This document shows, one piece after another, positions 38,713 through 46,150 of a DNA stretch of 64,000 bases. The DNA is from Hyunsoonleella pacifica (GTDB taxonomy: Bacteria; Bacteroidota; Bacteroidia; Flavobacteriales; Flavobacteriaceae). The translations under genes and the position numbers were made by a program. The stretch's first letter is position 1; the number at the start of each line of letters is the position of its first letter. The notes below the pieces were generated by a model. It did no database searches. It saw only the letters and a program-made list of their open reading frames with translations, and had not been told where the DNA came from. The DNA lies in NCBI RefSeq assembly GCF_004310335.1, contig NZ_SIRS01000002.1, forward strand, positions 186,001 to 250,000. The letters run 5' to 3'.

Positions 38713-38793
38713 TAACTGTAAGATAGCGAATTAAAATAAACCTCATTAAAAATTGCCAGTAATACGCTATCAACATAGCTATACTTTTGTTAC
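38713..38793. repeat. attC-like site Y, eroded
   Basis: Left core TTAAC (38712-38716) and right core GTTAC (38789-38793). The inner stem is GATAGCG (38722-38728) with CGCTATC (38765-38771), seven perfect pairs. The right flank GTTAC agrees with the rest of the cassette at site A (GTTACCC) for five bases only. Weakest of the set. Confidence 0.4.
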
Positions 38794-38977
38794 TATTTTA
38801 AGCCATTAACATACTTAATAGATTTTTCAGCATATTTCATCCATTTATCTGAGTGATTGTTCGGAATCAAAACCCAACCTTTCATTTGTTTTTTAGAACC
38901 ATACAGATGTACTCCAATTTTTGCACCTTTAATTTTAATAGCTCTGTTTTGATTTTTTTATCGAGTTTAAAAACCAT
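38793..38977 (-). pseudogene. Frameshifted small cassette gene
   Basis: From the ATG at 38977 the reading frame begins MVFKLDK and is broken at a run of seven A (38953-38959). Adding one A restores NQNRAIKIKGAKIG, then KKQMKGWVLIPNNHSDKWM and a stop at 38793. The restored product is about 61 residues. The C-terminal part resembles the end of TfoX-N/YdhG-like small domains, but the match is weak. It could be a sequencing error in a homopolymer or a true loss. It is the most promoter-distal cassette. Confidence 0.55.
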
Positions 38978-39017
38978 ATATATTTTTAGTTTTAAATACA
39001 CTTTAGGTTAAATATTG

Positions 39018-39076
39018 GGTAACGTCCACTATATATGGCTAAGTGGTCTACCCCACGGAGCGCCATTGTTGTAACC
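39018..39076. repeat. attC-like site A (short class)
   Basis: Left core TAAC-GTCCACT (39020), right core ATTGTTGTAACC (39065-39076). Stem ATGGC with GCCAT, then GTGG with CCAC. Its right flank GTTGTAACCA mirrors the left flank of site B (reverse complement GTTATAACCA). Confidence 0.7.
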
Positions 39077-39078
39077 AT

Positions 39079-39897
39079 TTATTTTTTATCAATCGTTCGT
39101 CTAGCTCGTTTTATTATTTTTTCAGTTTCTTTTGTGGGTGAATCTATTTTCCATTTTTTACAAAGTTCAATAACAAAATTAGGGGTAGTTTTACTTGCAT
39201 CATTCAACCAATTTCCAACGCTATTTTGAACATAATTTGATTTGTCAGATTTTAAATTTTCTAAAACAGGTAAAGCTATTTCTGGATTCTCTTTTAATTG
39301 TTCAATATGTTTACACCAAACTCCTCTTGGCCTTGTCGATTCAGTTGTAAATCGTCTTATATTTTCATCTTTGTTTTTTGTCCAATCACTCAAAATTTCT
39401 ATTGACTTTTCTAAGTTATTATCAATTTCTGGTCTTAGAGCCATCCATACGACTTCAAGAACTCCAAAGTGAGTATCAGCAATTAATTTTTTAGATTGGT
39501 TAAGTTTTTCGTCTATATTTAATTTTTCGTCCAAAGATTTAAGATATGGTGCATAACAACGAATTGAATCTGATATATGAGAACTTAATTTATCAAATAT
39601 AGAGTTGATTTCTTTAGAGGATGAATAGAAGTCATAAAGAGCGGAACCAACTAACCTTGTTGTGTTCATTGTAGAGGGCTTTTTTTGAGTTTTTATTTTA
39701 TCAGAAATCGATTTTATATTTTCTTGTGAAATTCCAATTTCAGAAAAACTTGTATTTATAAGTTTTAAATGGTCAACAGCTAGCCATTCCGTCAAATTAA
39801 CGGTTTCAATTTTTCCTTCATTCAGTAATTCTAAAACTTCATTAGGAATGTCTTGTGCTTTTCTTGCCCCCTTACGATTAATTATTTCTTCATTCAT
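39079..39897 (-). CDS. DNA alkylation repair protein (AlkD-like HEAT-repeat glycosylase)
   Basis: 272 residues. An all-helical HEAT-like fold with the family segments NESFSEIG-type helices, FGVLEVVWMALRPEID, ILSDWTKNKDENIRRFTTESTRPRGVW (conserved RP(R)G), LENLKSDKSNYVQNSVGNWLNDASKTTP and RRTIDKK. Members of this family remove N3- and N7-alkylated bases. The gene is a single-gene cassette: its start is 25 bases from the core of site B and its stop two bases from site A. Confidence 0.85.
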   Translation of the reverse strand: MNEEIINRKGARKAQDIPNEVLELLNEGKIETVNLTEWLAVDHLKLINTSFSEIGISQENIKSISDKIKTQKKPSTMNTTRLVGSALYDFYSSSKEINSIFDKLSSHISDSIRCYAPYLKSLDEKLNIDEKLNQSKKLIADTHFGVLEVVWMALRPEIDNNLEKSIEILSDWTKNKDENIRRFTTESTRPRGVWCKHIEQLKENPEIALPVLENLKSDKSNYVQNSVGNWLNDASKTTPNFVIELCKKWKIDSPTKETEKIIKRARRTIDKK

Positions 39898-39916
39898 TTT
39901 GCGAGTTCTAACTGGT

Positions 39917-40042
39917 TATAACGGTCTGGTATATGATTCATTGCGGAAAATCAGCTATGATTTTCGCCGTATCCAAAGATAGCAAATAGCAATGAATTCC
40001 GATTAGGAATTCAACCGCAATGAGTTATAAACGTTGTTATAG
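39917..40042. repeat. attC-like site B (long class)
   Basis: 126 bases. Left TATAAC-GGTCTGG, right ATAAACGTTGTTATAG. Near-perfect arms TCATTGCGG and CCGCAATGA. The interior has hairpins AAAATC-N6-GATTTT and GAATTCC-N5-GGAATTC. Right flank GTTATAGTAA resembles the reverse complement of site C's left flank (GTTGTAATAC). Confidence 0.75.
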
Positions 40043-40057
40043 TAAGCTTTTTTAATC

Positions 40058-40237
40058 TCAAGAAAACACTTGATAATCGTCTTCTTCATTTTCATTTTCT
40101 TCCTTTTTATCTATTTGCTCGATTTCGTAAGAAGGTAAATTATCTTTTCTATAAAATTTTATAGGAAAAGGAACTATAGATGCTATTATTATGAAAATCA
40201 AAAGAATTAAAAAACGTATATATTTTTTTAATCTCAT
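40058..40237 (-). CDS. Small membrane protein, 59 residues, unknown
   Basis: The frame MRLKKYIRFLILLIFIIIAS, then IVPFPIKFYRKDNLPSYEIEQ and a final acidic tail (KEENENEEDDYQVFS) has one N-terminal membrane helix and a cytoplasmic or periplasmic acidic tail. It lies 93 bases from the end of the 124-residue gene upstream in the same cassette. No family is recognised. The positively charged N-terminus and helix make it a plausible real small gene, but coding evidence is only composition and context. Confidence 0.5.
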   Translation of the reverse strand: MRLKKYIRFLILLIFIIIASIVPFPIKFYRKDNLPSYEIEQIDKKEENENEEDDYQVFS

Positions 40238-40330
40238 TGAAAATTAATTTTGTGTAATTAATAATTGTCAATTCCATTTATTATTCATCATGGTAATTGA
40301 GCTATTTAATATTGATAGACTTTAAATCAA

Positions 40331-40705
40331 CTATATTAAATACAATGAGATTTTTTGATTTGTAATTTCTTTAAGAATAATAGGAAAGAGAATAGGTTTA
40401 AGGTTTAAAGCAATATTTTCTTGATTATGAAAATTTAGCTTGTCTAATAAATTCGTATTTTGAATTTTAAATTCAAAAGTCGATTTTTTATTATGATGTT
40501 GTATTGATTTTTTAGATAAAGAATATTGCTGGACATAACTAAAATGACTAATTTCATTATCATTCTGTATTTCACTTAGTATAAGTTCAATATTATAACC
40601 TATAGAAGTAGATTCTTGACATATTTTGCAGTCCAAAGATAAGTGTAAGTTAACTAGGACTAGTAAAGGAAGAAGGACTTTATTTAAAGTTTTGAAATAA
40701 CTCAT
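40331..40705 (-). CDS. Small exported protein of unknown function
   Basis: The frame is open from 40780, but that stretch is inside site C; the ATG at 40705 gives 124 residues starting with a signal peptide (MSYFKTLNKVLLPLLVLVNL, cut near LSLDCKIC). The mature part has two Cys (CKIC) near the start and no recognised domain. Its start is 17 bases from the recombination core of site C, as expected for a cassette gene. Confidence 0.65.
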   Translation of the reverse strand: MSYFKTLNKVLLPLLVLVNLHLSLDCKICQESTSIGYNIELILSEIQNDNEISHFSYVQQYSLSKKSIQHHNKKSTFEFKIQNTNLLDKLNFHNQENIALNLKPILFPIILKEITNQKISLYLI

Positions 40706-40716
40706 TTTATATGTAT

Positions 40717-40775
40717 TACAACGTCCACTGTGTATAGCGAAGTGAGGCACACCCCACTGAGAGCCATTGTTGCCC
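40717..40775. repeat. attC-like site C (short class)
   Basis: 59 bases: TACAAC-GTCCACTGTG, then AGCGAAGTGAGG, CCCCACTGAGAGCC and ATTGTTGCC. It has the same short-class layout as site A (AACGTCCACT on the left, GCCATTGTTG on the right). Its right flank GTTGCCCCCC does not match a clean partner, because the next site (X) is eroded. Confidence 0.7.
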
Positions 40776-40940
40776 CCCATTGACTATACATAATAGAGTG
40801 AGGAGTTCTCGTGAACTCTACCAAAGTTAGTCTAAAATTGGCAGGAGTGCAACAAAAAGTGGAAGACGCGGGGTAATTGGAGGAAAAGGATTCACGCCGT
40901 GGCGTGCCCGCTTCACATGTTGCAGGCAAGTATCCCACAT
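40776..40940. other. Geneless unit between sites C and X
   Basis: No credible gene. An open frame at 40702-40950 (minus) would run through site C and is rejected. It is richer in G and C than its neighbours and holds two strong hairpins: GAGTTC-N4-GAACTC (40803-40818) and CACGCC-N2-GGCGTG (40893-40906). It may be a decayed cassette. Confidence 0.4.
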
Positions 40941-40944
40941 CGGT

Positions 40945-41064
40945 TTGCAAATGAAAAGTTACGTATTTAAGTGCTAGGATTTCCCGAAGGAAAATCGGAA
41001 GCTAGGAAACGAGCAACTAACTTTGTTTAAGCTAAAAGTAGTAATTTTTTATATACATTATTGG
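40945..41064. repeat. attC-like site X, eroded
   Basis: The middle segment (AAGTTACGTATTTAAGTG, then GATTTCCCGAAGGAAAATC) is clearly related to site E (TAGTTACGTATGCAAG, GAAAATCTGAAGGATTTTC) and keeps flanking CTAG repeats and GCAACTAAC. The outer right core has decayed to ATTGG (41060). It is the end of the ankyrin cassette. Confidence 0.5.
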
Positions 41065-41074
41065 CAACAGGCTT

Positions 41075-41818
41075 TTATTCATTCAAATATCTGTTTGGGA
41101 TATTTTTTGCTTGGTAATTAATTCCGTATTCGTGCTTTAACAATTTAGTTACCGTGTCTGAAATAGTCTTTTCGTCTCTATGCATTTGCGGTAAAAGTCC
41201 AAACATAGCATAGCTGATTGCATTTACACATGGAATAAAGGTTTCCCAAGGTAAGTTTTCTCCCCAAATTATTCCCTTTGTCGTATAACTTAAATCAGCA
41301 CCTTTAGATAATAAAAAATCCATCATTTCTGCTGAACTATTATTGTTTTGGTTTACTGTATGAAAAATAGGGGTTTGCCCCCCAAATCCATTAGTGTCAG
41401 TTCCAGATTTACGATTGACATCTATTCCGTTTTTGATTAAAATTTTAGCACATTCAAGGTGGTTGAATTCTGCACAAACGTGTAGTAATGAAGCTTTTTT
41501 TAAAGGTGTATAAGCAGAGTTCAAGTTTATTTCTTTGTCAGTTTCATTTGGTTTGTTTTCGAGTTGTCTTTCCAAATCCTGTAAATTGTTAGACAAAACA
41601 GCTAACAAAGTTTTGTCTTTAAATTCAAGTCCGTAATCAATAAATACTTTTACGCAGTCCTTAAATCTCGGACTTCTCGTGTACATACTTATCAATAACT
41701 CAAAAAGAGGTTTCCCATTAAGATCTAAATTTGGGTTCAGTCCGTTTTCAAAGCAATCTTTAATTCCTTGAGCTGAATGAAGTTCAATTTGATGCGATAT
41801 TTTTTTCTTTAAGTCCAT
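41075..41818 (-). CDS. Ankyrin-repeat protein
   Basis: 247 residues. At least two ankyrin units are readable: KKASLLHVCAEFNHLECAKILIKNGIDVNRKSG (about 107-139) and GQTPIFHTVNQNNNSSAEMMDFLLSKGADLS (about 147-177). An N-terminal helical region precedes them. There is no signal peptide. It is a cassette gene starting 17 bases from the core of site D. Its partner protein is unknown. Confidence 0.8.
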   Translation of the reverse strand: MDLKKKISHQIELHSAQGIKDCFENGLNPNLDLNGKPLFELLISMYTRSPRFKDCVKVFIDYGLEFKDKTLLAVLSNNLQDLERQLENKPNETDKEINLNSAYTPLKKASLLHVCAEFNHLECAKILIKNGIDVNRKSGTDTNGFGGQTPIFHTVNQNNNSSAEMMDFLLSKGADLSYTTKGIIWGENLPWETFIPCVNAISYAMFGLLPQMHRDEKTISDTVTKLLKHEYGINYQAKNIPNRYLNE

Positions 41819-41831
41819 TTTTAGATTTCCA

Positions 41832-41980
41832 CCAACTGTTTCGGCTATGATAGTTGCGTCTTATAGTACTTACCTTTGCAAGCCTGCCTGTCGGCAGTGG
41901 GTACACACTAAATCAAAAATACTCGCGGATTTTTTCAGAAGTAGTCTAGAACAAGCAATTACTCACAGCCATTGTTGTAT
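41832..41980. repeat. attC-like site D (long class)
   Basis: Left CCAAC-TGTTTCGGCTATGATAG, right GCAATTACTCACAGCC-ATTGTTGTA. Arms GGCTATGATAGTTGC and GCAATTACTCACAGCC pair mostly. The right flank GTTGTATAA pairs with site E's left flank (TTTGTACAC reversed and complemented), one G lost in the core. Confidence 0.65.
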
Positions 41981-41990
41981 AAAGTATTTT

Positions 41991-42539
41991 TTATTTTATT
42001 ATGTATATTATTCCTATTCCAACAACCAAAATAGGTAAAAGAAATACTAGTTGACTTATAACTACCCAAAATAGCAATTGAATCCAATGAAAAGTATTCA
42101 TTTCGGTAATTTTCTCCTTTTGACAAATTTTTAAAAGCTCAGAATATTCCATTTTCATAAAGTCAAGTTTACTTATTTTCAAGTCAATTATTCCTATATC
42201 ATTTAGTCCTTTTTTAAATCCATTGTAAACTGATTTAGGGTAAATCCATAAACTGTACCCCATTGCCCATAAACTCATAAACCCCAATCGAAAATGTTTC
42301 CACATTCCAGTTGAAATTTCCCATCCAGCTATAAAACCCTCTCCTTTCCAAGAAGTATCTTGATTACTTAATATATGCTGAATGTCGTGAATGTGTAATG
42401 CTTCTCTTCTAAATTTTGGATTCGGTAAATTCAGTTTTAGTCCAAAAACCTTAAATTCAAAAGTCTTATTATCAATCCCACCATTTTGAGGAATTCCATT
42501 TTTGACATAAAATTCATCTAATAATTTTTCTAATGTCAT
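41991..42539 (-). CDS. Coq4-like metal-site protein with C-terminal membrane helix
   Basis: 182 residues. Residues 44-74 carry FRREALHIHDIQHIL, then WKGEGFIAGWE, the HDxxH...E pattern of the Coq4 family (Zn-binding in ubiquinone biosynthesis). Coq4 assignment is by motif only; it lacks other Coq4 conservation that I can confirm. The C-terminus is a strong membrane helix (FWVVISQLVFLLPILVVG). Cassette gene with a 26-base leader and an 11-base gap to site D. Flavobacteria use menaquinone, so its role is unclear. Confidence 0.65.
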   Translation of the reverse strand: MTLEKLLDEFYVKNGIPQNGGIDNKTFEFKVFGLKLNLPNPKFRREALHIHDIQHILSNQDTSWKGEGFIAGWEISTGMWKHFRLGFMSLWAMGYSLWIYPKSVYNGFKKGLNDIGIIDLKISKLDFMKMEYSELLKICQKEKITEMNTFHWIQLLFWVVISQLVFLLPILVVGIGIIYIIK

Positions 42540-42558
42540 TTTGGTTCTATTATATTGT

Positions 42559-42694
42559 GTACAAAGTGTTTGTGTAATGATAGTTACGTATGCAAGTAAC
42601 TAACTTACTAAAAATTGAACGAACTAGAGGAAAATCTGAAGGATTTTCTGAGTAGGCTAGAACCAAGCAATTACCTTTACACGATGTTAGCACC
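42559..42694. repeat. attC-like site E (long class)
   Basis: Left GTACAAAGTGTTTGTGTAATGATAG, right GCAATTACCTTTACACGATGTTAGCACC. The left core reads AAA instead of AAC. Arms GTGTAATGATAGTTAC and GCAATTACCTTTACAC pair at most positions. Right flank GTTAGCACCA equals the reverse complement of site F's left flank exactly (10 bases). Confidence 0.7.
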
Positions 42695-42775
42695 AGTTTT
42701 TATTTTTTCAATTTACTTGCTTTTCCCCTCCAAGTTCCATTCGAGTTTATAATATTGTTTAAACCTTATAAATAG

Positions 42776-42801
42776 ACAGTATTTGTTATTTTAAATACTG
42801 T
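42776..42801. terminator. Hairpin after the beta-helix gene
   Basis: ACAGTATTT-N8-AAATACTGT, a nine-pair stem in the unusually long (about 180-base) 3' segment of the beta-helix cassette. No strong T-run on the minus strand, so terminator activity is uncertain. Confidence 0.5.
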
Positions 42802-42876
42802 TAATTTTTGCGGTGCTGATAGATGGAAAGTCACGTTTTTAATATCGTTTACTTTTATATGAAGTACACTTCTGAA

Positions 42877-44277
42877 TTATTGAATTACTATTTTTTTAAT
42901 AACAAGATTTGAATTTAATTCAAAATATCCAAAATAAATCCCCGAAGGAATACTTGCTACATCGATGTAATTTTGGTTAAAAGAGTTGACTTGATAAACT
43001 AAACGCCCATTTACATCCATTAGGTAAAAGTTCTTTATTAATGTACCACTTGCTACTTTATAGAATAATTTATTATCATCTACTGGATTTGGAAATAATT
43101 GAATTTTATCTAAATACAAATCTTGTATACCAAGGGATGCAAAATATTCATCGGCACCAACATCATATAATCCATCTGTAGGTCTATCCTTACCATCCAA
43201 ATCTTTGATAACTTCACTAACTTCTACTCCAGCATCTATTGCTGGTGAATTACTTTCGATGCGATAATTATGTTGACTTATATCAACAAATTTAGCATCT
43301 GTTACATTTGCAATAACAAGGTTTCCTTCTCCACCTAATTGATCATTTTCAAAACTAGTACCATTCCCAACGTAAAAATTGTTCTTATTAGCACCTGTTA
43401 TATTATTAGACTGAAAACGAACATGCCTTACCCCATTATTTACAAATGTGTTGTTGTAAACACGAAGATTAAAACCAACTCGTGCATTAAGACCATGTTC
43501 AACGTTATCATGAAAAACGTTATTTCTGATAATAACATTTTCTGTATTACCAGCATTTTCAATTTCAATACCTTCTATACAATCAGTAAATCGATTTCCT
43601 TCTATTATGACATTCTTTGTACCTAAATGCATCACAAGTCCTTCTCCTGAACTTCCTGTACAACCAAGTTGAGTATCTTTTTCACAAGGTCTAAATCCTT
43701 TAAACACATTATTACGAACATAGATAGGACCAGTCGTTTGCTTTAAATCAACACCATTTTCACCAGTTCGGGGTTTAGTAACTTCAAAGAGATTGTTCTC
43801 AATGGTGATGTTTGTAATGTTTCCTCCAGAATGACCACATTGGAATCCATCTGCTCCAATGTCGCGAAATGTACAGTTGCGAATGATTATATCATGTCCC
43901 TCACTGCCTATGTTAATGGCATGTATATCTCTATCTAACAATTTTCCAGGAGCATCAATGAACCTGCAGTTATCAATAATAACATCTGTTGCACCAATTA
44001 TTGTTATGATTGGATCCTTATAGTTGATAAAAGTACAGTCGGTAATTCGTGAACCGTTATTATTAGAATCTATTCGTATAGTCTCTGCACCTGAGTTTGC
44101 ATCAAAAATTTTACCAGTGTGAATAATAGCTTGTGAATGAGTGGCTGCTGTTATTGATAGCAAACAAATTGCAATTATTATTTTTAATTCTCTTTTGTTA
44201 AACTTACAAATGTAACATATCATGTTTTTGCATTTATTATAAGTTGATAATACTGTATTGGAATTATTTTTTTTCAT
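42877..44277 (-). CDS. Right-handed beta-helix exported protein with T9SS C-terminal sorting domain
   Basis: 466 residues. Repeats of ITIENNLFEV, IYVRNNVFKGF, VIIEGNRFTD and LRVYNNTFVNN type (about 60-320) form a parallel beta-helix like pectate lyase or alginate-lyase families; no catalytic triad is identified. The C-terminus (IQLFPNPVDDNKLFYKV, GRLVYQV, IPSGIYFGYF) is a type A T9SS sorting domain. The signal peptide (LKIIIAICLLSITAATHSQ, about 31-49) follows a long N-terminus, so Met19 (44223) may be the true start. The cassette has a 122-base leader. Confidence 0.85.
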   Translation of the reverse strand: MKKNNSNTVLSTYNKCKNMICYICKFNKRELKIIIAICLLSITAATHSQAIIHTGKIFDANSGAETIRIDSNNNGSRITDCTFINYKDPIITIIGATDVIIDNCRFIDAPGKLLDRDIHAINIGSEGHDIIIRNCTFRDIGADGFQCGHSGGNITNITIENNLFEVTKPRTGENGVDLKQTTGPIYVRNNVFKGFRPCEKDTQLGCTGSSGEGLVMHLGTKNVIIEGNRFTDCIEGIEIENAGNTENVIIRNNVFHDNVEHGLNARVGFNLRVYNNTFVNNGVRHVRFQSNNITGANKNNFYVGNGTSFENDQLGGEGNLVIANVTDAKFVDISQHNYRIESNSPAIDAGVEVSEVIKDLDGKDRPTDGLYDVGADEYFASLGIQDLYLDKIQLFPNPVDDNKLFYKVASGTLIKNFYLMDVNGRLVYQVNSFNQNYIDVASIPSGIYFGYFELNSNLVIKKIVIQ

Positions 44278-44391
44278 TACTTCTTATTACTGTAATCTGG
44301 ATCTTAAGTAGGTAAATTTACTCTTTTGAAATGATAATTATCTGATATTTTTTTGTGAAATTATTGATTAGATCTGATTTCGTTTCATATT

Positions 44392-44580
44392 GGTGCTAAC
44401 GGTCTCCTTTACTTTGAATTATTAAATTAACAGAAGAAAAGAGGAGAACTAAAACGGTTTTTAAGTTACTATTTTTCGGTTTAGCACTGATTTTAGCAAT
44501 TCCGAGTGGATTCAGCCGGCCCTGAGTGCAGTTGAAGGGTAGCAGAATCCGCCATAATTGCGGTTATGCATTGTTATCTG
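44392..44580. repeat. attC-like site F (long, apparently chimeric)
   Basis: Left GGTGCTAAC-GGTCTCC, right GGTTATGCATTGTTATCTG. The right half contains GGATTCAGC and GCAGAATCC, pairing around a second stem (CGGCCCT with AGGGTAG). The left half does not complete the stem with the right arm, and its outer flank does not match site G, so it may be a fusion of two sites. Confidence 0.55.
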
Positions 44581-44587
44581 CTGGCTT

Positions 44588-45103
44588 TCATTCATTCCGT
44601 TTTAATTTCATTCCAATTTCGCTATCAATATCTTTTAAAGTACTGTTTTGAGTCAAATTCAATTCAGATAGTATTTTGTTCGTTACTGGTCGGCAATAAT
44701 CAATTTCATTTTCGCTTTCTGTGCAATTCAAACAACCGGAATTATTATAAAAGATGTAATTATTATTTATGATTAAATCTCCTCCAAGATGAGAGTCAAG
44801 ACAACTTGAAAACATTTTTAATTTTCTTGATATTTCCTTGCAATATTTTAAGTCCGATATATTGTAAATATCAAATACCATTGAAGGATACCAATTTTCA
44901 TTATAGGTTTCTTCTCTTAATTTATCTTTTATAGATTTTGTCCTACTAAATTCAATTCGTCCAATCGGTTTTATAGAATCAGTACTTTCAATTTTATAAT
45001 GAATTTCATAAGACCAATGTTTTGGATTATTTATGTCAGGTTCCGAATCACACGAAAAAAGAAATAGAGTTAATAAAATGAATAGGATTTTCGACATTCT
45101 CAA
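44588..45103 (-). CDS. Lipoprotein of unknown function
   Basis: 171 residues. Lipobox LFILLTLFLFSCDSEPD gives Cys18. The mature part has an even Cys content (YCKEISRKLKMFSSCLD, GCLNCTESENEIDYC) that could form disulfides, and no recognised domain. A cassette gene: its start is 22 bases from the core of site G and its stop eight bases from site F. Confidence 0.75.
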   Translation of the reverse strand: MRMSKILFILLTLFLFSCDSEPDINNPKHWSYEIHYKIESTDSIKPIGRIEFSRTKSIKDKLREETYNENWYPSMVFDIYNISDLKYCKEISRKLKMFSSCLDSHLGGDLIINNNYIFYNNSGCLNCTESENEIDYCRPVTNKILSELNLTQNSTLKDIDSEIGMKLKRNE

Positions 45104-45120
45104 TATTTGTTTTCAACTGT

Positions 45121-45249
45121 ACAACGGTCTCGGGTATGAAACGTAGGGCATATCGAAGCATTTAACTGTCCGCTCGAAACGAACTTGGATAAGAGCCGAA
45201 AACTTGTGGAAACCACTGTCCGCCCTATGTTTTATACCCATTGTTGTAG
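45121..45249. repeat. attC-like site G (best-preserved, long class)
   Basis: ACAAC-GGTCTC then GGGTATGAAACGTAGGGC on the left; GCCCTATGTTTTATACCC then ATTGTTGT on the right. The 18-base arms pair at 16 positions and differ at two that are G-T wobbles on the plus strand. The spacers are asymmetric (six against three bases). The right flank GTTGTAGTG is near the reverse complement of site H's left flank (GTTGTGGTG). Confidence 0.8.
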
Positions 45250-45259
45250 TGCGTTATCT

Positions 45260-46150
45260 TTATTTAAATAGTTCAATATTATCTCGTCTAGCTAGCCATA
45301 GCGTATATTCTCTTGAAATTGCAGTTTCAGAATCATCGACAAAATCTGAAAAATCTTCGTCCGATTCAACTTGACCAATCTTTGATTTTATCAAACTCAG
45401 TTCTGTTCCGGTTATTAAATAGGATTGACTTAATTCTTGAAATCTTCTTAACTGCATCCAAGCCATAAAAGCGGTCGAAATGGCAATTAATGTTGGTGCA
45501 ATTGTAAAACTGAATTCATATTTTATATTCAATACCAAGTATATTAAAGCAATCAATTGAGTTGCGATTATCACAAAGAAGCTCATGCGTGTCCATTTCT
45601 TATTTTCAGTTGCTTTGTCGGTATACCATTTTTTCTGTTTCTCTAGTCTTTGAGTTTTATAAACAAACAATCTGTGGTCTAAAGGTAGATTCCGAATTTC
45701 GGTAAGCTCATTAGGAAGCTGTTCATCTTCTGCAAAGTCGCTTCCAATTAATGTGAAAAAATCTTTCCGTTGACCTATTACCTTTTTAAAGTTATCAATG
45801 AGTTTCTTTTGAACAGAAGCTGGTTCCAAGTCTAAAGTAAAAGGTTTAGCACCTATCATAAATTTCCAACATAGAGTTTTGATACTTTCAGCTACCGCCC
45901 TGCCTTCATACCATCCTTTTTCAAACCTAAGTAACAACATTAGAGTGCTTAATGTTGCTGTTAAAAGTAACAAGGCAGTCGAAGTCCAAATTGCCCAATT
46001 CTCTTGTGTGATTGAGCTGATAGCCGTAGATAAAACTAAAGCTATAAGTGTCCATTTATTGAGTGAGACAAACTTTGCTTGAGCCTTTATTGAAAAGGTA
46101 TCAGAACTATTAAAGAGGCTTGCATATTTAATGAGGTTATCGCTCATCAA
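45260..46150 (-). CDS. Double-SLATT membrane protein (paralogue b)
   Basis: 296 residues. Two copies of the SLATT unit: a two-helix segment (about 33-73) followed by WYEGRAVAESIKTLCWKF, then QKKWYTDKATENKKW leading into helices at about 188-206 and 213-231, and the C-terminal AISREYTLWLARRD. SLATT proteins are predicted membrane effectors of bacterial conflict systems triggered by nucleotide-derived signals. It overlaps the TIR gene by four bases (ATGA) and forms one module with it. Confidence 0.85.
   Translation of the reverse strand: MMSDNLIKYASLFNSSDTFSIKAQAKFVSLNKWTLIALVLSTAISSITQENWAIWTSTALLLLTATLSTLMLLLRFEKGWYEGRAVAESIKTLCWKFMIGAKPFTLDLEPASVQKKLIDNFKKVIGQRKDFFTLIGSDFAEDEQLPNELTEIRNLPLDHRLFVYKTQRLEKQKKWYTDKATENKKWTRMSFFVIIATQLIALIYLVLNIKYEFSFTIAPTLIAISTAFMAWMQLRRFQELSQSYLITGTELSLIKSKIGQVESDEDFSDFVDDSETAISREYTLWLARRDNIELFK

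Noticed and set aside
38591-38776. 61-residue open frame (minus) overlapping the TetR promoter
   Set aside because: It covers the operator site and overlaps the eroded site Y; no family match. Treated as non-coding.
40702-40950. 82-residue open frame (minus) across site C
   Set aside because: It runs through a recombination-site palindrome and has low-complexity, non-family composition; the next real gene starts at 40705.
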